From: Olsenella sp. KGMB02461
GTDB lineage: Bacteria; Actinomycetota; Coriobacteriia; Coriobacteriales; Atopobiaceae
Assembly (NCBI RefSeq): GCF_012584445.1
Contig: NZ_JABAHI010000008.1
Coordinates: 1,302,001-1,366,000 of the forward strand
Direction of reading: 5' to 3'
Length of the DNA stretch: 64,000 nt
Part shown: positions 44,272 through 55,100 of the stretch, piece after piece
Layout of the letters: each line of letters opens with the position of its first letter
Numbering within the stretch: the stretch's first letter is position 1
Notes under the pieces: generated by a model
Seen by the model: the letters and a program-made list of their open reading frames with translations, nothing else
Databases searched by the model: none
What the model was told of the DNA's origin: nothing
Translations under genes and position numbers: made by a program

Positions 44272-44425
44272 GATTGCGCCAGCATCGCTGGGTGCGCCCT
44301 CCAGACCGCGCCTTGACACGGCTGCCACGAGGCTCGTGATGGGTCTTTCATCTTCCTGCAAGGCAAAGATCGTGCAAGGCAAAGAGCGCTGGCTTGGCGC
44401 CCAGGCGAACGCTGGATAAAACCGG

Positions 44426-44980
44426 CTAGTTCTCTGAAGGTGCAGGCAGAAGCCCTTTAAAGCCAAAGATGCGCTGCATGAGCGAGGCCGACTTAAGCCT
44501 GCCCACCAACGCTGCTGCATTGTTGGCGCGCACCAACGCATCACGCAGGGCTTCCGATGCCTCGCGCGAAGTCTCCCGCTCTTTGTCCAGCGTTGCCTGC
44601 TGGGACTCCAACAAGGCCGCGAGTTGGGCTATTTGAGCGTCTTTGACATCCAGCTGCTCTTTGAGGGCGGCGATTTGCGCCTCATACGACTTCTTTGACT
44701 CCTCGATCCAGGAGCGATAGATAGCTGCTGTGGCCTCTATCTGCGCATGAGCCTGCTCTTCTTGCGCCTTGACCTCTACCTCTGCCGCAGTTGGTTGCGG
44801 CTCCGCACGCTTTAGCAGCGTGTCTGCGATGAGGGAGGCGGCATAATCGTCGATATCCAGCATGCCGCGCTCACCTTTTTTGACCACATGCTCGCCACGA
44901 AGCCCCAGGCTATCGATGGTGCGAATCACCGTCATCTTTGAGACATTGCAACGCTCTGCGAGCTCTTTAAGGGTGGCCAT
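44426..44980 (-). CDS. DUF536-like DNA-binding coiled-coil protein
   Basis: 184 residues from ATG 44980, just after AGGAGCAG; the open frame up to 45040 is not used. The N-terminus is a helix-turn-helix (MATLKELAERCNVSKMTVIR, then TIDSLGLRG) followed by a charged region and a coiled coil (about 90-160: AQIAALKEQLDVKDAQIAQL and so on). This combination is that of DUF536 proteins, usually found near plasmid replication genes in Firmicutes. No replication initiator or origin is seen here, so it may be a plasmid leftover or a domesticated regulator. Confidence 0.7.
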   Translation of the reverse strand: MATLKELAERCNVSKMTVIRTIDSLGLRGEHVVKKGERGMLDIDDYAASLIADTLLKRAEPQPTAAEVEVKAQEEQAHAQIEATAAIYRSWIEESKKSYEAQIAALKEQLDVKDAQIAQLAALLESQQATLDKERETSREASEALRDALVRANNAAALVGRLKSASLMQRIFGFKGLLPAPSEN

Positions 44981-45380
44981 GAACTGCTCCTGCCGGCACG
45001 AAGGTACCAGGCTATTGTAACACTGGGCACCCAGGTTCATATCCTTGCTGATAATGTGAGTTACATGTGCATATCATGGGTGAGATCGATGATTCGACTG
45101 TGGCGGAGAGACCAACGCAGGAGCGATGTCACTGAGGTTGATATGGTGATCGTATCAGATATAACTAGCTGCTGTTATGCAGCTGATTGGCGGCTTGTAT
45201 ACCCCTGCGCACTTTCCCAAATGAGACACTATGCGCTTTTGTTGATGCGTAACCGAGTGTTATTATCCGTAACGTATTGCATATAAATTTGTAGTTGTAT
45301 GTTTGCCACAGATGTCACGGCGAAGCACAAGGCACCAAATCGGCGGCATCAGATGGCATCAGCAAGGCCCAGATGCACAA
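44981..45380. other. Intergenic region without a supported gene
   Basis: About 400 bases upstream of the DUF536-like gene, A+T-rich in its middle. An open frame at 45056-45286 has no ribosome site and odd composition, so I do not call it. No repeat or RNA was recognised. Confidence 0.45.
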
Positions 45381-45384
45381 AAAA

Positions 45385-45413
45385 GAGGCCAACCACTCTT
45401 GATGGTTGACCTC
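45385..45413 (-). terminator. Terminator after tRNA-Lys
   Basis: GAGGCCAACCA and TGGTTGACCTC arms (one mismatch), followed on the minus strand by six T. Confidence 0.88.
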
Positions 45414-45423
45414 GTCTGTTTCA

Positions 45424-45499
45424 TGGTGGGCCCTGTGGGGTTCGAACCCACGACCTTGGGATTAAAAGTCCCCTGCTCTGCCAGCTGAGCTAAAGGCCC
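45424..45499 (-). tRNA. tRNA-Lys (UUU anticodon)
   Basis: 76 bases. Acceptor GGGCCTT pairs with the 3' strand before ACCA, the D arm is AGCTCAGCTGGCAGAGC, the anticodon loop ACTTTTAAT has TTT, T arm GTGGGTTCGAACCCCAC, CCA encoded. Confidence 0.96.
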
Positions 45500-45522
45500 A
45501 ATGCACAAGCCAATAGTTTACC

Positions 45523-46797
45523 TCACTCCCAGGCCCATTGACCATGCACAAACACAGGTATTTCTTCTCCTTGAGCAGTGATACCCCAAATATCGAGGTC
45601 ATCGGTACCAATCATAAAGTCCACGTGTTGGGCGCTTTGGTTCACTCCGGCAGCCGAAAGCTCGTCGGCGGTCATGTCAAAGCCGCCCTCGTAGCACTCG
45701 GGGAAACCCATGCCCAGCGCCAGGTGGCAAGAGGCGTTCTCGTCATAGAGTGTGTTGTAGAAGAGCAAGCCGCTCTCACGGATCGGGGTGTTCTTGGAGA
45801 TTAGCGCGCACTCCCCCAGGTAGCGAGCGCCCTTGTCGGTAGAAAGAATCGACTCGAGGACCTCTGCACCTTCGGCAGCGCCATAGTCTTTCACCTGGCC
45901 GTCCTCGAAGCGCAGCCAGAAATCTCGTACTACGCTGCCGTTGTGCACCAGCGGCAGGGCGGAGTGGACGATGCCCTGGGTGCCTAGGCGGTCGGGGGTG
46001 GTGAAGACCTCCTCGGTGGGGATGTTGGGAAAGAACCGCACACCGTCCTGAGTTGCAGCCGAGCCGCCATCCCAGAGGCCCTGGGTGTTGAGGCGCACAG
46101 TGAGGTCGGTGCCGTTGGAGGCCTTGTAGCGCAAGCCGCTGAAGCGATGGCGGTTCATGGCCTTCTTGTTCTTCTCCAGCATGGCGTTGTGGGTTTCCCA
46201 GGCGCTCTTGGGGTCGTCGGTGACGCGGGCGGCATCGAGGATGGCTTCCCAAAGGGCCAGCAGGGCCTCGCGGCCAGGCAGGTCGCCGAAGACCTTTTGG
46301 GCCCATCTTTGCGTAGGCACGCCGCCTATGCACCAGGCGTTCTCGCCAAAGTCCAAGCCATGGCGCCAGCGGGTGCACTGGGTGTTCACTGCGCGAGACC
46401 AAGCAGCGACCTTGGAGTGATCGATTCCCATCAAACCGTCGGGATCGTCGCCGTCGAGCCAGAGGAAGCCGGCGCCCTCAGCGGCCAAGTCGTCGCGCTG
46501 GGCGCGCATCCAGTTGGGCACGGTGTCAAACCATTGGGGAGAGACGTTCTCATAGTTTAGGCGGCTTAAGGCATCGTCGGTCCAAATGGTGGTCACATGG
46601 CCGGCGCCAGCCTCATAGCCCGCAGAGGCTACCATCCGCACGAACCCATAAGCCTCCACCGGAGCGGTGACCACCAGCTCCTGGCCTGGCTGCACGTTGA
46701 TGCCCCTGCTTACCAAAAGCTGCGCGTAGCGCTCCATGCGCGGCTTGAGCGCATCAAGGCGCAGACGAAACTCTTCTTCAGAAAGATCCCGAGCCAT
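45523..46797 (-). CDS. M29-family aminopeptidase
   Basis: 424 residues. Motifs of the thermophilic aminopeptidase family (AmpS/PepS): RYLGECALISKNTPI with a metal-binding Glu, LFYNTLYDENASCHLALG with Glu and His ligands, and the C-terminal HVDFMIGTDDLDIWG with further metal residues. It removes N-terminal amino acids in the cytoplasm and forms dimers with two metals. AAGGAGG lies eight bases before ATG 46797. Transcribed toward tRNA-Lys. Confidence 0.94.
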   Translation of the reverse strand: MARDLSEEEFRLRLDALKPRMERYAQLLVSRGINVQPGQELVVTAPVEAYGFVRMVASAGYEAGAGHVTTIWTDDALSRLNYENVSPQWFDTVPNWMRAQRDDLAAEGAGFLWLDGDDPDGLMGIDHSKVAAWSRAVNTQCTRWRHGLDFGENAWCIGGVPTQRWAQKVFGDLPGREALLALWEAILDAARVTDDPKSAWETHNAMLEKNKKAMNRHRFSGLRYKASNGTDLTVRLNTQGLWDGGSAATQDGVRFFPNIPTEEVFTTPDRLGTQGIVHSALPLVHNGSVVRDFWLRFEDGQVKDYGAAEGAEVLESILSTDKGARYLGECALISKNTPIRESGLLFYNTLYDENASCHLALGMGFPECYEGGFDMTADELSAAGVNQSAQHVDFMIGTDDLDIWGITAQGEEIPVFVHGQWAWE

Positions 46798-46924
46798 CTT
46801 CAGCTTCCTCCTTCTTCAAAACGGCGCTTCATGCCGCGCCGCCGCTCTAAAAGCTTACCGGCAGACCTCTTCGCCAAGCTTGTCAAAGACTTAAAGCCCA
46901 GGAGAAATCACCATTGTTGTCAGC

Positions 46925-46944
46925 GCTGCCAGACCCCTGGCAGC
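46925..46944 (-). terminator. Hairpin after the 169-residue gene
   Basis: GCTGCCAG and CTGGCAGC arms with a four-base loop, 29 bases after the stop at 46973. No T run, so weak. Confidence 0.4.
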
Positions 46945-46972
46945 TGCGACCCCGGGCACGAGGCACAGAGCG

Positions 46973-47482
46973 CTAGCAGCGGAACAGGGTCTCATCGGTA
47001 GCGGAGGTATCATCCCCCAAACAAAAGTCTATGAGTCGCACGCAGTAAGGGGCCAGCGTCGAGGCGCTTTGAGCCGCAAGGCGGGGCAGGAAGAAGACCT
47101 TGCGCCAAAAGCCGGTATTGCGCCCCATAAGGGCCGAGGCTGCATAGATGCCACGAAGCTCACGAAAGGTCACGCCGCGCTGCTCGTACCACTCCTCGGC
47201 ATTGCGCACGCCAAACTCCTGCAAAAACTCCTTGGCATCGCCGCGCGAGGCCACTGGGCACGCGGGGATGACGTAGCCCTCGTGGCGAGCGACATCCCAG
47301 ACAAGCTCGTCGGCTGCAGGGTAGAACCACATCTCGTCGTAGAGCGCCTCTTTGAGCAGCGCCAACAGCGCCTCAGAAGTGACGCGCGAATCAAGTTTGA
47401 ACGTGCCGTCTTCCTGACGGTTCTCCATTATGAGGGCGCGAATGGCCTCGGCCAGATCGCGATCTACTCGCTCCTCGCTCAC
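46973..47482 (-). CDS. Hypothetical protein, 169 residues
   Basis: Start GTG 47482 is set by GGAGG six bases upstream. Predicted soluble and mainly helical: an acidic N-terminus (MSEERVDRDLAEAIRALI), a middle with aromatic residues (DEMWFYPAADELVWDVARHE) and a C-terminus with two cysteines. No signal peptide or motif; not recognised. It lies upstream of the M29 peptidase gene with 175 bases between them and diverges from tRNA-Gly. Confidence 0.68.
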   Translation of the reverse strand: MSEERVDRDLAEAIRALIMENRQEDGTFKLDSRVTSEALLALLKEALYDEMWFYPAADELVWDVARHEGYVIPACPVASRGDAKEFLQEFGVRNAEEWYEQRGVTFRELRGIYAASALMGRNTGFWRKVFFLPRLAAQSASTLAPYCVRLIDFCLGDDTSATDETLFRC

Positions 47483-47610
47483 AGATGACCTCCATTTTCA
47501 CGACATCACCCGCAAATCCATCCGCACATCTTACCCATTTTTCACAGGCGCTCACAGACGCACGTCTTTTATTGTGCTCAAACCTGCAAGCTCAGAAGAG
47601 ACAACTGCGG

Positions 47611-47616
47611 TATAAT
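47611..47616 (+). promoter_or_regulatory. -10 box of tRNA-Gly
   Basis: Perfect TATAAT 13 bases before the mature tRNA. A matching -35 sequence is not evident. Confidence 0.65.
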
Positions 47617-47629
47617 GGCTCTCCGTTGC

Positions 47630-47704
47630 GCGGGTGTCGCCAAGTGGTAAGGCCCCAGCTTCCCAAGCTGGTATCCGCGGGTTCGAATCCCGTCACCCGC
47701 TCCA
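47630..47704 (+). tRNA. tRNA-Gly (UCC anticodon)
   Basis: 75 bases. Acceptor GCGGGTG pairs with CACCCGC, anticodon stem CCAGC/GCTGG encloses TCC, T arm GCGGGTTCGAATCCCGT, CCA encoded. Confidence 0.96.
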
Positions 47705-47716
47705 GCGCATTGCATG

Positions 47717-47750
47717 GGCGCCGCAGTCAGGTTTGCTGCGGCGCCTTTTT
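47717..47750 (+). terminator. Terminator after tRNA-Gly
   Basis: GGCGCCGCAG and CTGCGGCGCC perfect arms followed by five T. Confidence 0.92.
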
Positions 47751-47771
47751 GCCTCCTATGGCACCCTAAGG

Positions 47772-48818
47772 CTAAAAGGGCTCGTAATGCATGAGGATGT
47801 ACTCATCAAAAAACGGCAGGAGCAGCCGTACGTGACCATACTCTTCACCTGAGATGATGCCTTTACGTATGAGGCGTTGCCGATAGGGATTGAATTCATT
47901 GGTGCTCATCCCTAAGATCTCGCGCACCTCGGCAATTCGACCAGACTTCACCTGAGCGATGCCATAAAGCACGGTCTTGTCTTTGCGAGACAGCTCGGAC
48001 CACACCTTGTCGTAGGCATATTCATCGAGGTATTGACGTGCAAGTTGTCGGCTCTTTTGTGTGTCGCCCTTGTTATCCCAGGTAAAGTATCCAAGAACTT
48101 GGAATGCAAAGGAATAGCCTTTGGTGAGCCTCGCCAAATCCATGCTCTCTTGCTCACTCAATCCAAGGACCGCTCGATAATCCTCTGCAATGGTTCCGAT
48201 ATTCAACGGCCCTAGGTGAATCTTGGGAGCGCGATAAAGGAAGGTGAGGCTCTTCTCGTTTTGAAGCGCACTTATATTCTCAAACAGCCCTGTCATCAGA
48301 AGATACACGGGCAGATCTTGGCGCAGAAAAATCTGGAATGCAGCAGCAAAGGCCCTCATCTGAGGCGTATTGGTAACCTCGTCAATGCTAATGAGCAGAC
48401 GCTTCCCTCTTTTTTTGAGGCTGAGCAGCATCTTTTGAAGGGCGGTTTCTATCTCGGTGATGGGGGCGGCCCCTTTGACTTCAAGCCCAAACCCAAAAAA
48501 CGAGAGATTGATTTCGGCTGACTGAAAAAGGCGTGCGAGTTCATTTTCACTGGACAGTTTCGCGGCAAGACTGGTTAACAAATCTCGCTCAGGATTTAGT
48601 TCAATGCTAACCCAGTCCTTTTGAGAGGCAATTTTGCGCGCAGTCTCGGTCATAAACACGGTTTTTCCCGTACCTCGAATCCCTGTGATCATATAGACCT
48701 GCTGATTGCTGGGCTCCTCCAGAAAGGATTCGATCACCTGCTGGGATTGAGCCACTCTCGCAATAAGCTGCCCAGGCTCTTTGCCAAATGTGAGGGTATA
48801 GGGATTTTTCTTTATCAT
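47772..48818 (-). CDS. P-loop ATPase of the archaeal/STAND-like ATPase_2 type
   Basis: 348 residues. Walker A GIRGTGKT (46-53), Walker B LLISIDEV (near 143), and a sensor-like LLMTGLFENISAL. The C-terminal third is a winged-helix-like region (DKTVLYGIAQVKSGRIAEVR and STNEFNPYRQRLIRKGIISG), as in archaeal-type ATPases that pair an ATP switch with DNA or protein binding. It has no signal peptide. The role is unknown; related proteins are sometimes linked with mobile elements or defence. Five ACCAGTAA-type repeats lie 18-85 bases upstream, so strong specific regulation, perhaps by the protein itself, is likely. Base composition is more A+T-rich than its neighbours. It stands alone. Confidence 0.82.
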   Translation of the reverse strand: MIKKNPYTLTFGKEPGQLIARVAQSQQVIESFLEEPSNQQVYMITGIRGTGKTVFMTETARKIASQKDWVSIELNPERDLLTSLAAKLSSENELARLFQSAEINLSFFGFGLEVKGAAPITEIETALQKMLLSLKKRGKRLLISIDEVTNTPQMRAFAAAFQIFLRQDLPVYLLMTGLFENISALQNEKSLTFLYRAPKIHLGPLNIGTIAEDYRAVLGLSEQESMDLARLTKGYSFAFQVLGYFTWDNKGDTQKSRQLARQYLDEYAYDKVWSELSRKDKTVLYGIAQVKSGRIAEVREILGMSTNEFNPYRQRLIRKGIISGEEYGHVRLLLPFFDEYILMHYEPF

Positions 48819-48835
48819 GGCATCCCTTCACGTGT

Positions 48836-48902
48836 TTTACTGGTTCTAGATAATTTTACTGGTCTTTACTGGTTTCACATAAACTTACTGGTCTTTACTG
48901 GT
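48836..48902 (-). promoter_or_regulatory. Five ACCAGTAA repeats upstream of the ATPase gene
   Basis: On the plus strand TTTACTGGT begins at 48836, 48855, 48865 and 48894, and TTACTGGT at 48885. Two pairs have a ten-base period (one helix turn) and the pairs are 29 bases apart, which fits cooperative binding on one DNA face. They cover the promoter region of the ATPase gene. Confidence 0.75.
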
Positions 48903-49037
48903 TTGGTCAAACCTCTTGCCACTTACTATGCTTGCCCGCCCATATCGCTCCCTGCAAGCACTGCAGCAGGCTTGCCTACAAGGCTTGTGAGCAAGGCTTG
49001 CCGCTCATTGCCCCCCCCGCCAAAGCTCACGCTACCG

Positions 49038-49076
49038 AGAAACCCCGCCTCCTCCATGAGGAAGAGACGGGGTTCT
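49038..49076 (-). terminator. Terminator hairpin after the first giant surface-protein gene
   Basis: AGAAACCCCGCCTC and GAGACGGGGTTCT arms. On the minus strand the last arm runs into GGGGTTTCTCGGTAGC, a one-mismatch TGCCGAGAAAC element (49033-49043). It lies about 77 bases after the stop at 49153. Confidence 0.65.
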
Positions 49077-49152
49077 GGGGTGGGCGCGCGAAGCGCTCGC
49101 ACAGCGGCTCGCCGGGGTGCTGCGGCCGAAGGCAGCTGGCGGGCGCAGCGGC

Positions 49153-52100
49153 TTAGCTGCGACGCCGCCAAACCACAGCGCCGGTGGCAGCCAGCGCTAC
49201 GGCAGCCAACAGGCCTGCAGCCGGCGCCAGCCAAGTGAGCCCCTCGTCGCCGGTGCGCGGGATCACACGCAGGCTGCCAGCGCCGCCGTCGGTGCCGTTG
49301 GCGTTGGCCGGCTCATTGCCTGTGCCGTCGCTCAGCGGAGGCGCCACAGGGTCGGCGCGGTCGTCGGGATAGGCAGCGGGCGTGGGATCCAGCAGGATGG
49401 AGCCTTCGAAGTCCTCAGAGGACGCCGGGGTACCGGGATCGGGGCGTTTCTCGGTAGAGAAGATGGTGTCTGTGGAGGAGTCGGAGGGTTTGACGTAGGA
49501 GGCAACGGCATGATTGCCAATGTCTTTACCTTCGGCGTCGGCCATGACGGCAGCCTCGAAGGTGAGCTGCAGCGATTGGCCGCCCTTGAGCATGCCGCCA
49601 AAGACCGAGATCTTGTGGGTCTCGGCGCTGTAGGCGCTGTCGGGGACAGGCACCTGGGCGCCGTCAGGCAGTTGGAGCCTCATGGAACCAGAGACCACGG
49701 CGAGGCCGGCGGACAAGTCGTCTGCAACCACCACGTCGTACATGCAGCAGGTCTCGGCGCCGACGTTGGCCACGGTGATGGTGTAGCCCAGGATGTCGTT
49801 CACGTGCACCTTGCCGTCCTCATGGGCGGTGAGGTTGTGGGAGACCTTGGTGACCTGGGCGTCTTGGGCCTCGGGATCGCGAGGGGCCACAGGGCCGGAG
49901 GTGCCGCCAGTGGGATCTGATGCCGGGGCCTCGGTCTTGAAGAGCTTGTAACCCAAGGTCAGAGTGCCGGTGAGCGGCGCGGCGCCACCCGGAGCATCGC
50001 CGGGGCGCTCGTAGTCCACGCTGAAGACGTAGTCGGCGGGGTCGGCGACGCTCACCTGGTCCTCGGGGCCAATGGGAGTGCGGTTGCCCTCAGCGTCAAC
50101 TCGCTCCAGCTTCCACTGCTGGGCAGTCACGCCGCTGGGGAGCTTGAGGCCGCGAGAGGCGGCCAGGTCCATGGCGCGGGCCAGCAGCTCGGCGCCGGTG
50201 ACAGCGCCTTCGCGCGCAGGCTCGGACACCTTGGTGTTGGCCTTGAAGCTACCGGGCGTGGGCTTGTCTTCTGTAGGCTGCTCCTCCTCAGGAATGGTCT
50301 CGTCCCACACGATGTGATGGAGCGTGGCCTTGACGGTGGTGCCGTCAGCAGCCTTGAAGGTGGTGGTGAGGTGGCTCTTGCCCACCTGGGTGAGATCGGC
50401 GGCTTCGTGGCCAGTGGCCTGCGTGACAGCCTGACCCGCAGGCACTGCTACAGGATGCTCGGCATCAAGGTTCATCTCGTCAGGATCGGCCGACAGGTCA
50501 TAGCCGTCATCCAGCGCATGAGCCCTCAGGTGATCCAGCAGCTCGGCGCGGGTCACATAGGTAGGCGCCGGGTCATTGTCGCCATCGCCGCCAGCGGGAG
50601 GCGTAGGATCTGCAGGCTCGCCGGTGTCGCCTGTGCCCTCGCCTTCGGGAGCCGCCTGCTTGAGAGCATCCACGCGGCGCACGTACTCGGTGTACTCCAG
50701 CTCGACGGTGGCCGGCTCCTCGTCCTGACGCTCGTCCAGCGTGGGGTCTGCCGGCGGGTTCACCGGGTCGTCGCCATAGGGGCCAGGCGTGGGATCGGGG
50801 ATCACCACAGTGATGGGCGCGGGATTGGAATCCGGGGTGGGATCATCCGGATCCACAGGCGGGTTGTCAGGGTCGTCCGGGTCATCGGGGCCCACCGGAT
50901 CGCGGGGGTCTTGGATGGTGTCGGAGGGCTTGGTGCCAAAGAGCCTTCCTACGTTGCGCAGGCTTTGAGGCGCGTTGTAGCTCAGGCGGTCGGGCGTGAC
51001 GGCAGCCTTGAAGGTCACCTGGGCAGTCTCGCCACCGTAGAGGTGTCCTACGTTCACATAGAGCACCCGGCTGGAAGCGTTGTAGTCCACCGAGAAGTCT
51101 TCCTGGGTGAGGGTGACGTTTTTCTCGGCACCCTGGCGACAGACCACCTGGATGGAGCCGGGGATATAATCGATGCCCACCGGGAGCTCGTCTTTGATCA
51201 CGGCATTGTAGTAGATGGAGCCCAGCTTGGCGTTGGCGGCCGTGAGGGTGTAGGTGAGCTCGTCGCCTACCTGGACGATCTCGCGGTTAGTGCGATTGGC
51301 GGCGTTGGCGGTGGTGTTCTGCCAGGTCTTGGTGACAGAAAGCTCGCCTGCGGCGGGGTCCGGGTCTTCGGGGACGACCACCAGGTCATGGTCTCCTCCA
51401 GAGGAGCCCAGATCGCGCAGCACATAGAGGATCTTGGAGGTGGCCTGGGTGCCGTCCGACTGCGTCCAGGTAGCGGTCACCAGATAGGACGCCGGCTTGT
51501 CCAGCGCGATGAACGGGTCTGCCCCGGAGAAGCCCTGCTCGTGCCAGGTCAGGCCGTCAAAGCGCTCCACCTTGAGGACCGGCGTGCCTTCGGGCGTGAT
51601 GCCCGCCGCCTCCACCAGCTCTTGAGCCTGGGCTACGAGCTCGTCCTTGCCGAGAAGCTCTGCCTCCTTGGTTGCCAGGTACTTGGTGTCATCGGCCTCG
51701 GTGGAGCTTGTGCCGTCAGGCAGAGTGGCCGGGAGCTCGGTGAGGGGGTCGGCGAAAGCCGCGGCAGCCGGAAGCTCCGGAGTGCCCACAGGCTTGCCGT
51801 TGACATTGTCGAAGCGGGTGTCCCAGGGGAAGTTTGCGTCGTGGGAGAAGTCGATGCCGTAGGTGCCCCAGGTGGACGAGGTGGAGCGCAAATTGGTGAG
51901 CGTGCCGTGCTCGGGCAGGATCACGTCGTGGTGTACCGTGGCTTCCAGCTCGAAGCGCACCCCCTGAGATCCATAGAGCGCAGGCAGGTTCTTCACCTGG
52001 ATGGTCTGACCACCCAAAGGATTGCGGGTCACGGTGTAGTCGGCGCCTTGCGTGAGGGTTTGACTGGCCTCGCCGGGCATGGTGACCCTGAGGGCTTCCA

Positions 52101-55100
52101 GGGAGGCGTCGGCGGGCACCGTGAGCTCATAGATGGGATTCTGATACATGGAGCTGGCCTTGGTGTTCGAGAACACCGTGCTGTAGCACAGCTTGTCGCC
52201 TGGGCGCACCGTACCGTCTTTGCGGGACAGATTGCGCACAGACTCGCGAGCTTCGATGGTGGGTGCTTCCTGCAAGTCGGGATAGGAGTAGATCTTGAAG
52301 CTTCGAACCGCCTCGTCATAGGCGCCTGTCTGCTTGACGGTGGCGGTGATGGTGGTGACGCCAGGGCCGTTCACTTTGATGGGAGCTCCCACCACATAGG
52401 TATTGGTGCCGGCCTGCCACTGAGTGCGGCGGTTGATGAGCCAGTTTGGGTCAGAGCGCTCGATGGAGACCACGCCGGGGTTGGAGCTTGTGAGCTCCAC
52501 CTCGCCCACCGAGCTGGTGAGCAGGTAGACGCTGCGAGCCCCTTTGCCCACGTAGTCGCTAGCCACCACGAACTGCTGGGCGGGATGGTCGCCGTTCTCG
52601 GCAACGTAATCGGCGTCCACCAGGTAGGTGTCCAGGGATCCGTCGGGCTTGGTGGCGGGGGTCCCATCCTCGTTTTGCTTGACGCCCAGGTAGCTCATGC
52701 GCACCTCAGAATCGGTGCTCTGGAGCGCCGCCGCCTGGGCCGCCGTGTAGCTCTTGGGGTCTTTGGCGGGGTCGAAGGAGCCCTTGAGCAACGTGCTGTA
52801 GAGGGTCAGGCCGGGGTTGGCCATCTCGATCTCCACGGCTGCCGGCTCGCTGGAGCTCTCGTAGTAGTTGTGATAGGCGCTGTCCTCATAGAGAGGGATG
52901 GTTTGGCCCTCGGCCTGCGCTGCCTGGCCGCGCTTAGGCGCGTCTGGGTTGGTCACCGAGGTGTAGCCCACCTGCACGTGATGCATGTTGTCGCTGGTGG
53001 GGCCCAATCCCCAGGACTCCAGCTGAGAACGGGTGACCTTGAAGTAGCCCACCACGTGCTCGCGCCCGTCGACAACCTTGATTTGAGCCATGCCGTCGCC
53101 GGTGGCAGAAGTGCCTGCCGCATCGCCGGAAGCCGGCCTCTCCAGATGGATGACGCCGCCCAAGCTCTCCCCCACCTCGCGGCCGTCCAGCGACAACGTC
53201 ACCTTGCCGGTGGGAGCCTTGCAGGTAGCCGCGCTCATCTGGTCTGTGCCCGGGATAGTGCCGCTGGCAATGTCGAAGGGCACCACCAGGCAGTCCATAG
53301 TGGCCGTGTTGAAGTCCACAGAGCTGTTGGCGCCCTGGGCCCAGGTAGGCACCGAGTACTGTTTGGTCTCGCTGCCCACAACCACATCCACAGGCGTCGC
53401 CACTTCTGTCTTTGTGGTCGAGTTCACCGGCAAGATCTCTGCGTTGCCGCGAATGCGGTGGCCCCAGTAAGACTCCATGCCCGAAGTGTTGGCATATTGT
53501 TTGGAGACGATCTCTATGCGTTGGTTGCCGGAGTCTGCGGGCAACGACGTGCCGGAGTCGAGGATGATGGGGTCGCCGTTCTTGTCCAGCTCCTCGGAGA
53601 GCTTCTGGTAGCTGTACTCAAGCGCGGTGGAATCGGTAAGCTGCTTGCCGATGAGCTCCAGGCCGTCGGTGGAGATGTAGTGACCCTCCTCGGCCGAGAG
53701 CTCCAAGCCCGCCAAGGGCAACCCGTCGTAATGCTTGTTGAGCTTCGCAAAGTAAGCCGCCACCAGCTCGCGGGCTGCAGGGTCGAGATGCTCGTTGTCA
53801 AGATCGATGTTCACATAACGCTTGAGGGTGGAACCCGTATCGCCGCCAAGATCCTCCACATAGAGAGGCTCCAGCCGCTGCTCTTTGCCGTCAGGGTCCA
53901 CATAGTTCAGGCGCACCTCGATGCGGGCGGCCTTGCCGGTCTCAGGGTCCTTCTTGAGATAGGCGTCAGAAAGCCACAGGTAAAGCTTTCCGTCATCGAA
54001 CATGGTGGGAGCGCCGTAGCTGTGAGGCTGGCCGTTCACCAGCAGCTGCCAGCCGGAGATCTTGGAATTCTGGCTGTTGAGCTCTTGGAGCTCCTTTTGC
54101 ATGTCGATGGTGACCATGGTGAGCTTGGTGGTCTTGGACTCGTCAGACCAAGGGCCGTCGCCTTGGAACTTATTCATGCCGGCAATGCGCATGGAACCGC
54201 CGGTGACGATCACGGTGCCGCCGTTGCCGCCCAAATCCCAACGGTTGGGAGAGGTGGGCAGCAAGGTGCCTCCGGTGACCTTGATGACCTTCCCTTTGGC
54301 TCCAGGGGCAGCGGCCGAGTCGCAGGCGCCGCCAAAGGCGTTGCCGTGGGTGAAGCCGCGAGCCTTGAGGAAACCGCCGTTGATGGTGATGTTTCCGCAG
54401 GTAGAGTTTGGAGTGGTGGTAAGTGCGCTGGGCTGGCGGGGGCCGCCGTTATAAGTAGTGCCGCCCTCGAAGCGCAGCGGGGCGCCGATGCCGGCTCCAT
54501 GGTAGGAACCATAGGCGTCGATATCGGCAGCGTTGAAGAACATGTCGGTGGCGCCACCGCCGCATCCGGCGCCAATGCCGGCGCCGGCACTGGCATAGTA
54601 GCTCCCGCTTGCAGGTGTGTCGGCATCCCCCGCAGCGCCAGGATTGTCCAGGTTCACCGCAACGCCGCGCCAGGCACAGGCCACGATGGAGCCGCCGTCA
54701 AAGACCATAAGGCCTGCGTTTTCCATAGATCCCGAGCCAATGGCTGCGCAGCCATAGCCGCCGGCCACCTTGAGCACGCCGGGGTTGGCAGCCGAGAGCT
54801 TGAGCAGCTCGTCGCCCACTTCCACCTTGGTGCCGTTGAGCAACGTGCCGGCAGTGGCGATCTTGCCGCCATCCACCTCGACATGGGTGCCGTCAACAAG
54901 GCGGTTGGTCACCGAGTCGTCGATGGTCAAGCTCGCCGTCTCAGCCACATGGATGCCGGCGCATTGAGTCTCCAGATGCGTACGCACGTAGTTTGTGGTG
55001 CCGTCAGCCAGCGTGATGTGCAGCGAGGAGTCGGGCCACAGATCGATGGGCGAGTTGCGGTCGGCCGCCGAAGTGGGCGCCGAGCTCTTGCTTGTAAGGC

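Noticed and set aside
45056-45286. 76-residue plus frame
   Set aside because: No ribosome site, many Cys/Trp/Arg from random A+T-rich DNA, no homology recognised.
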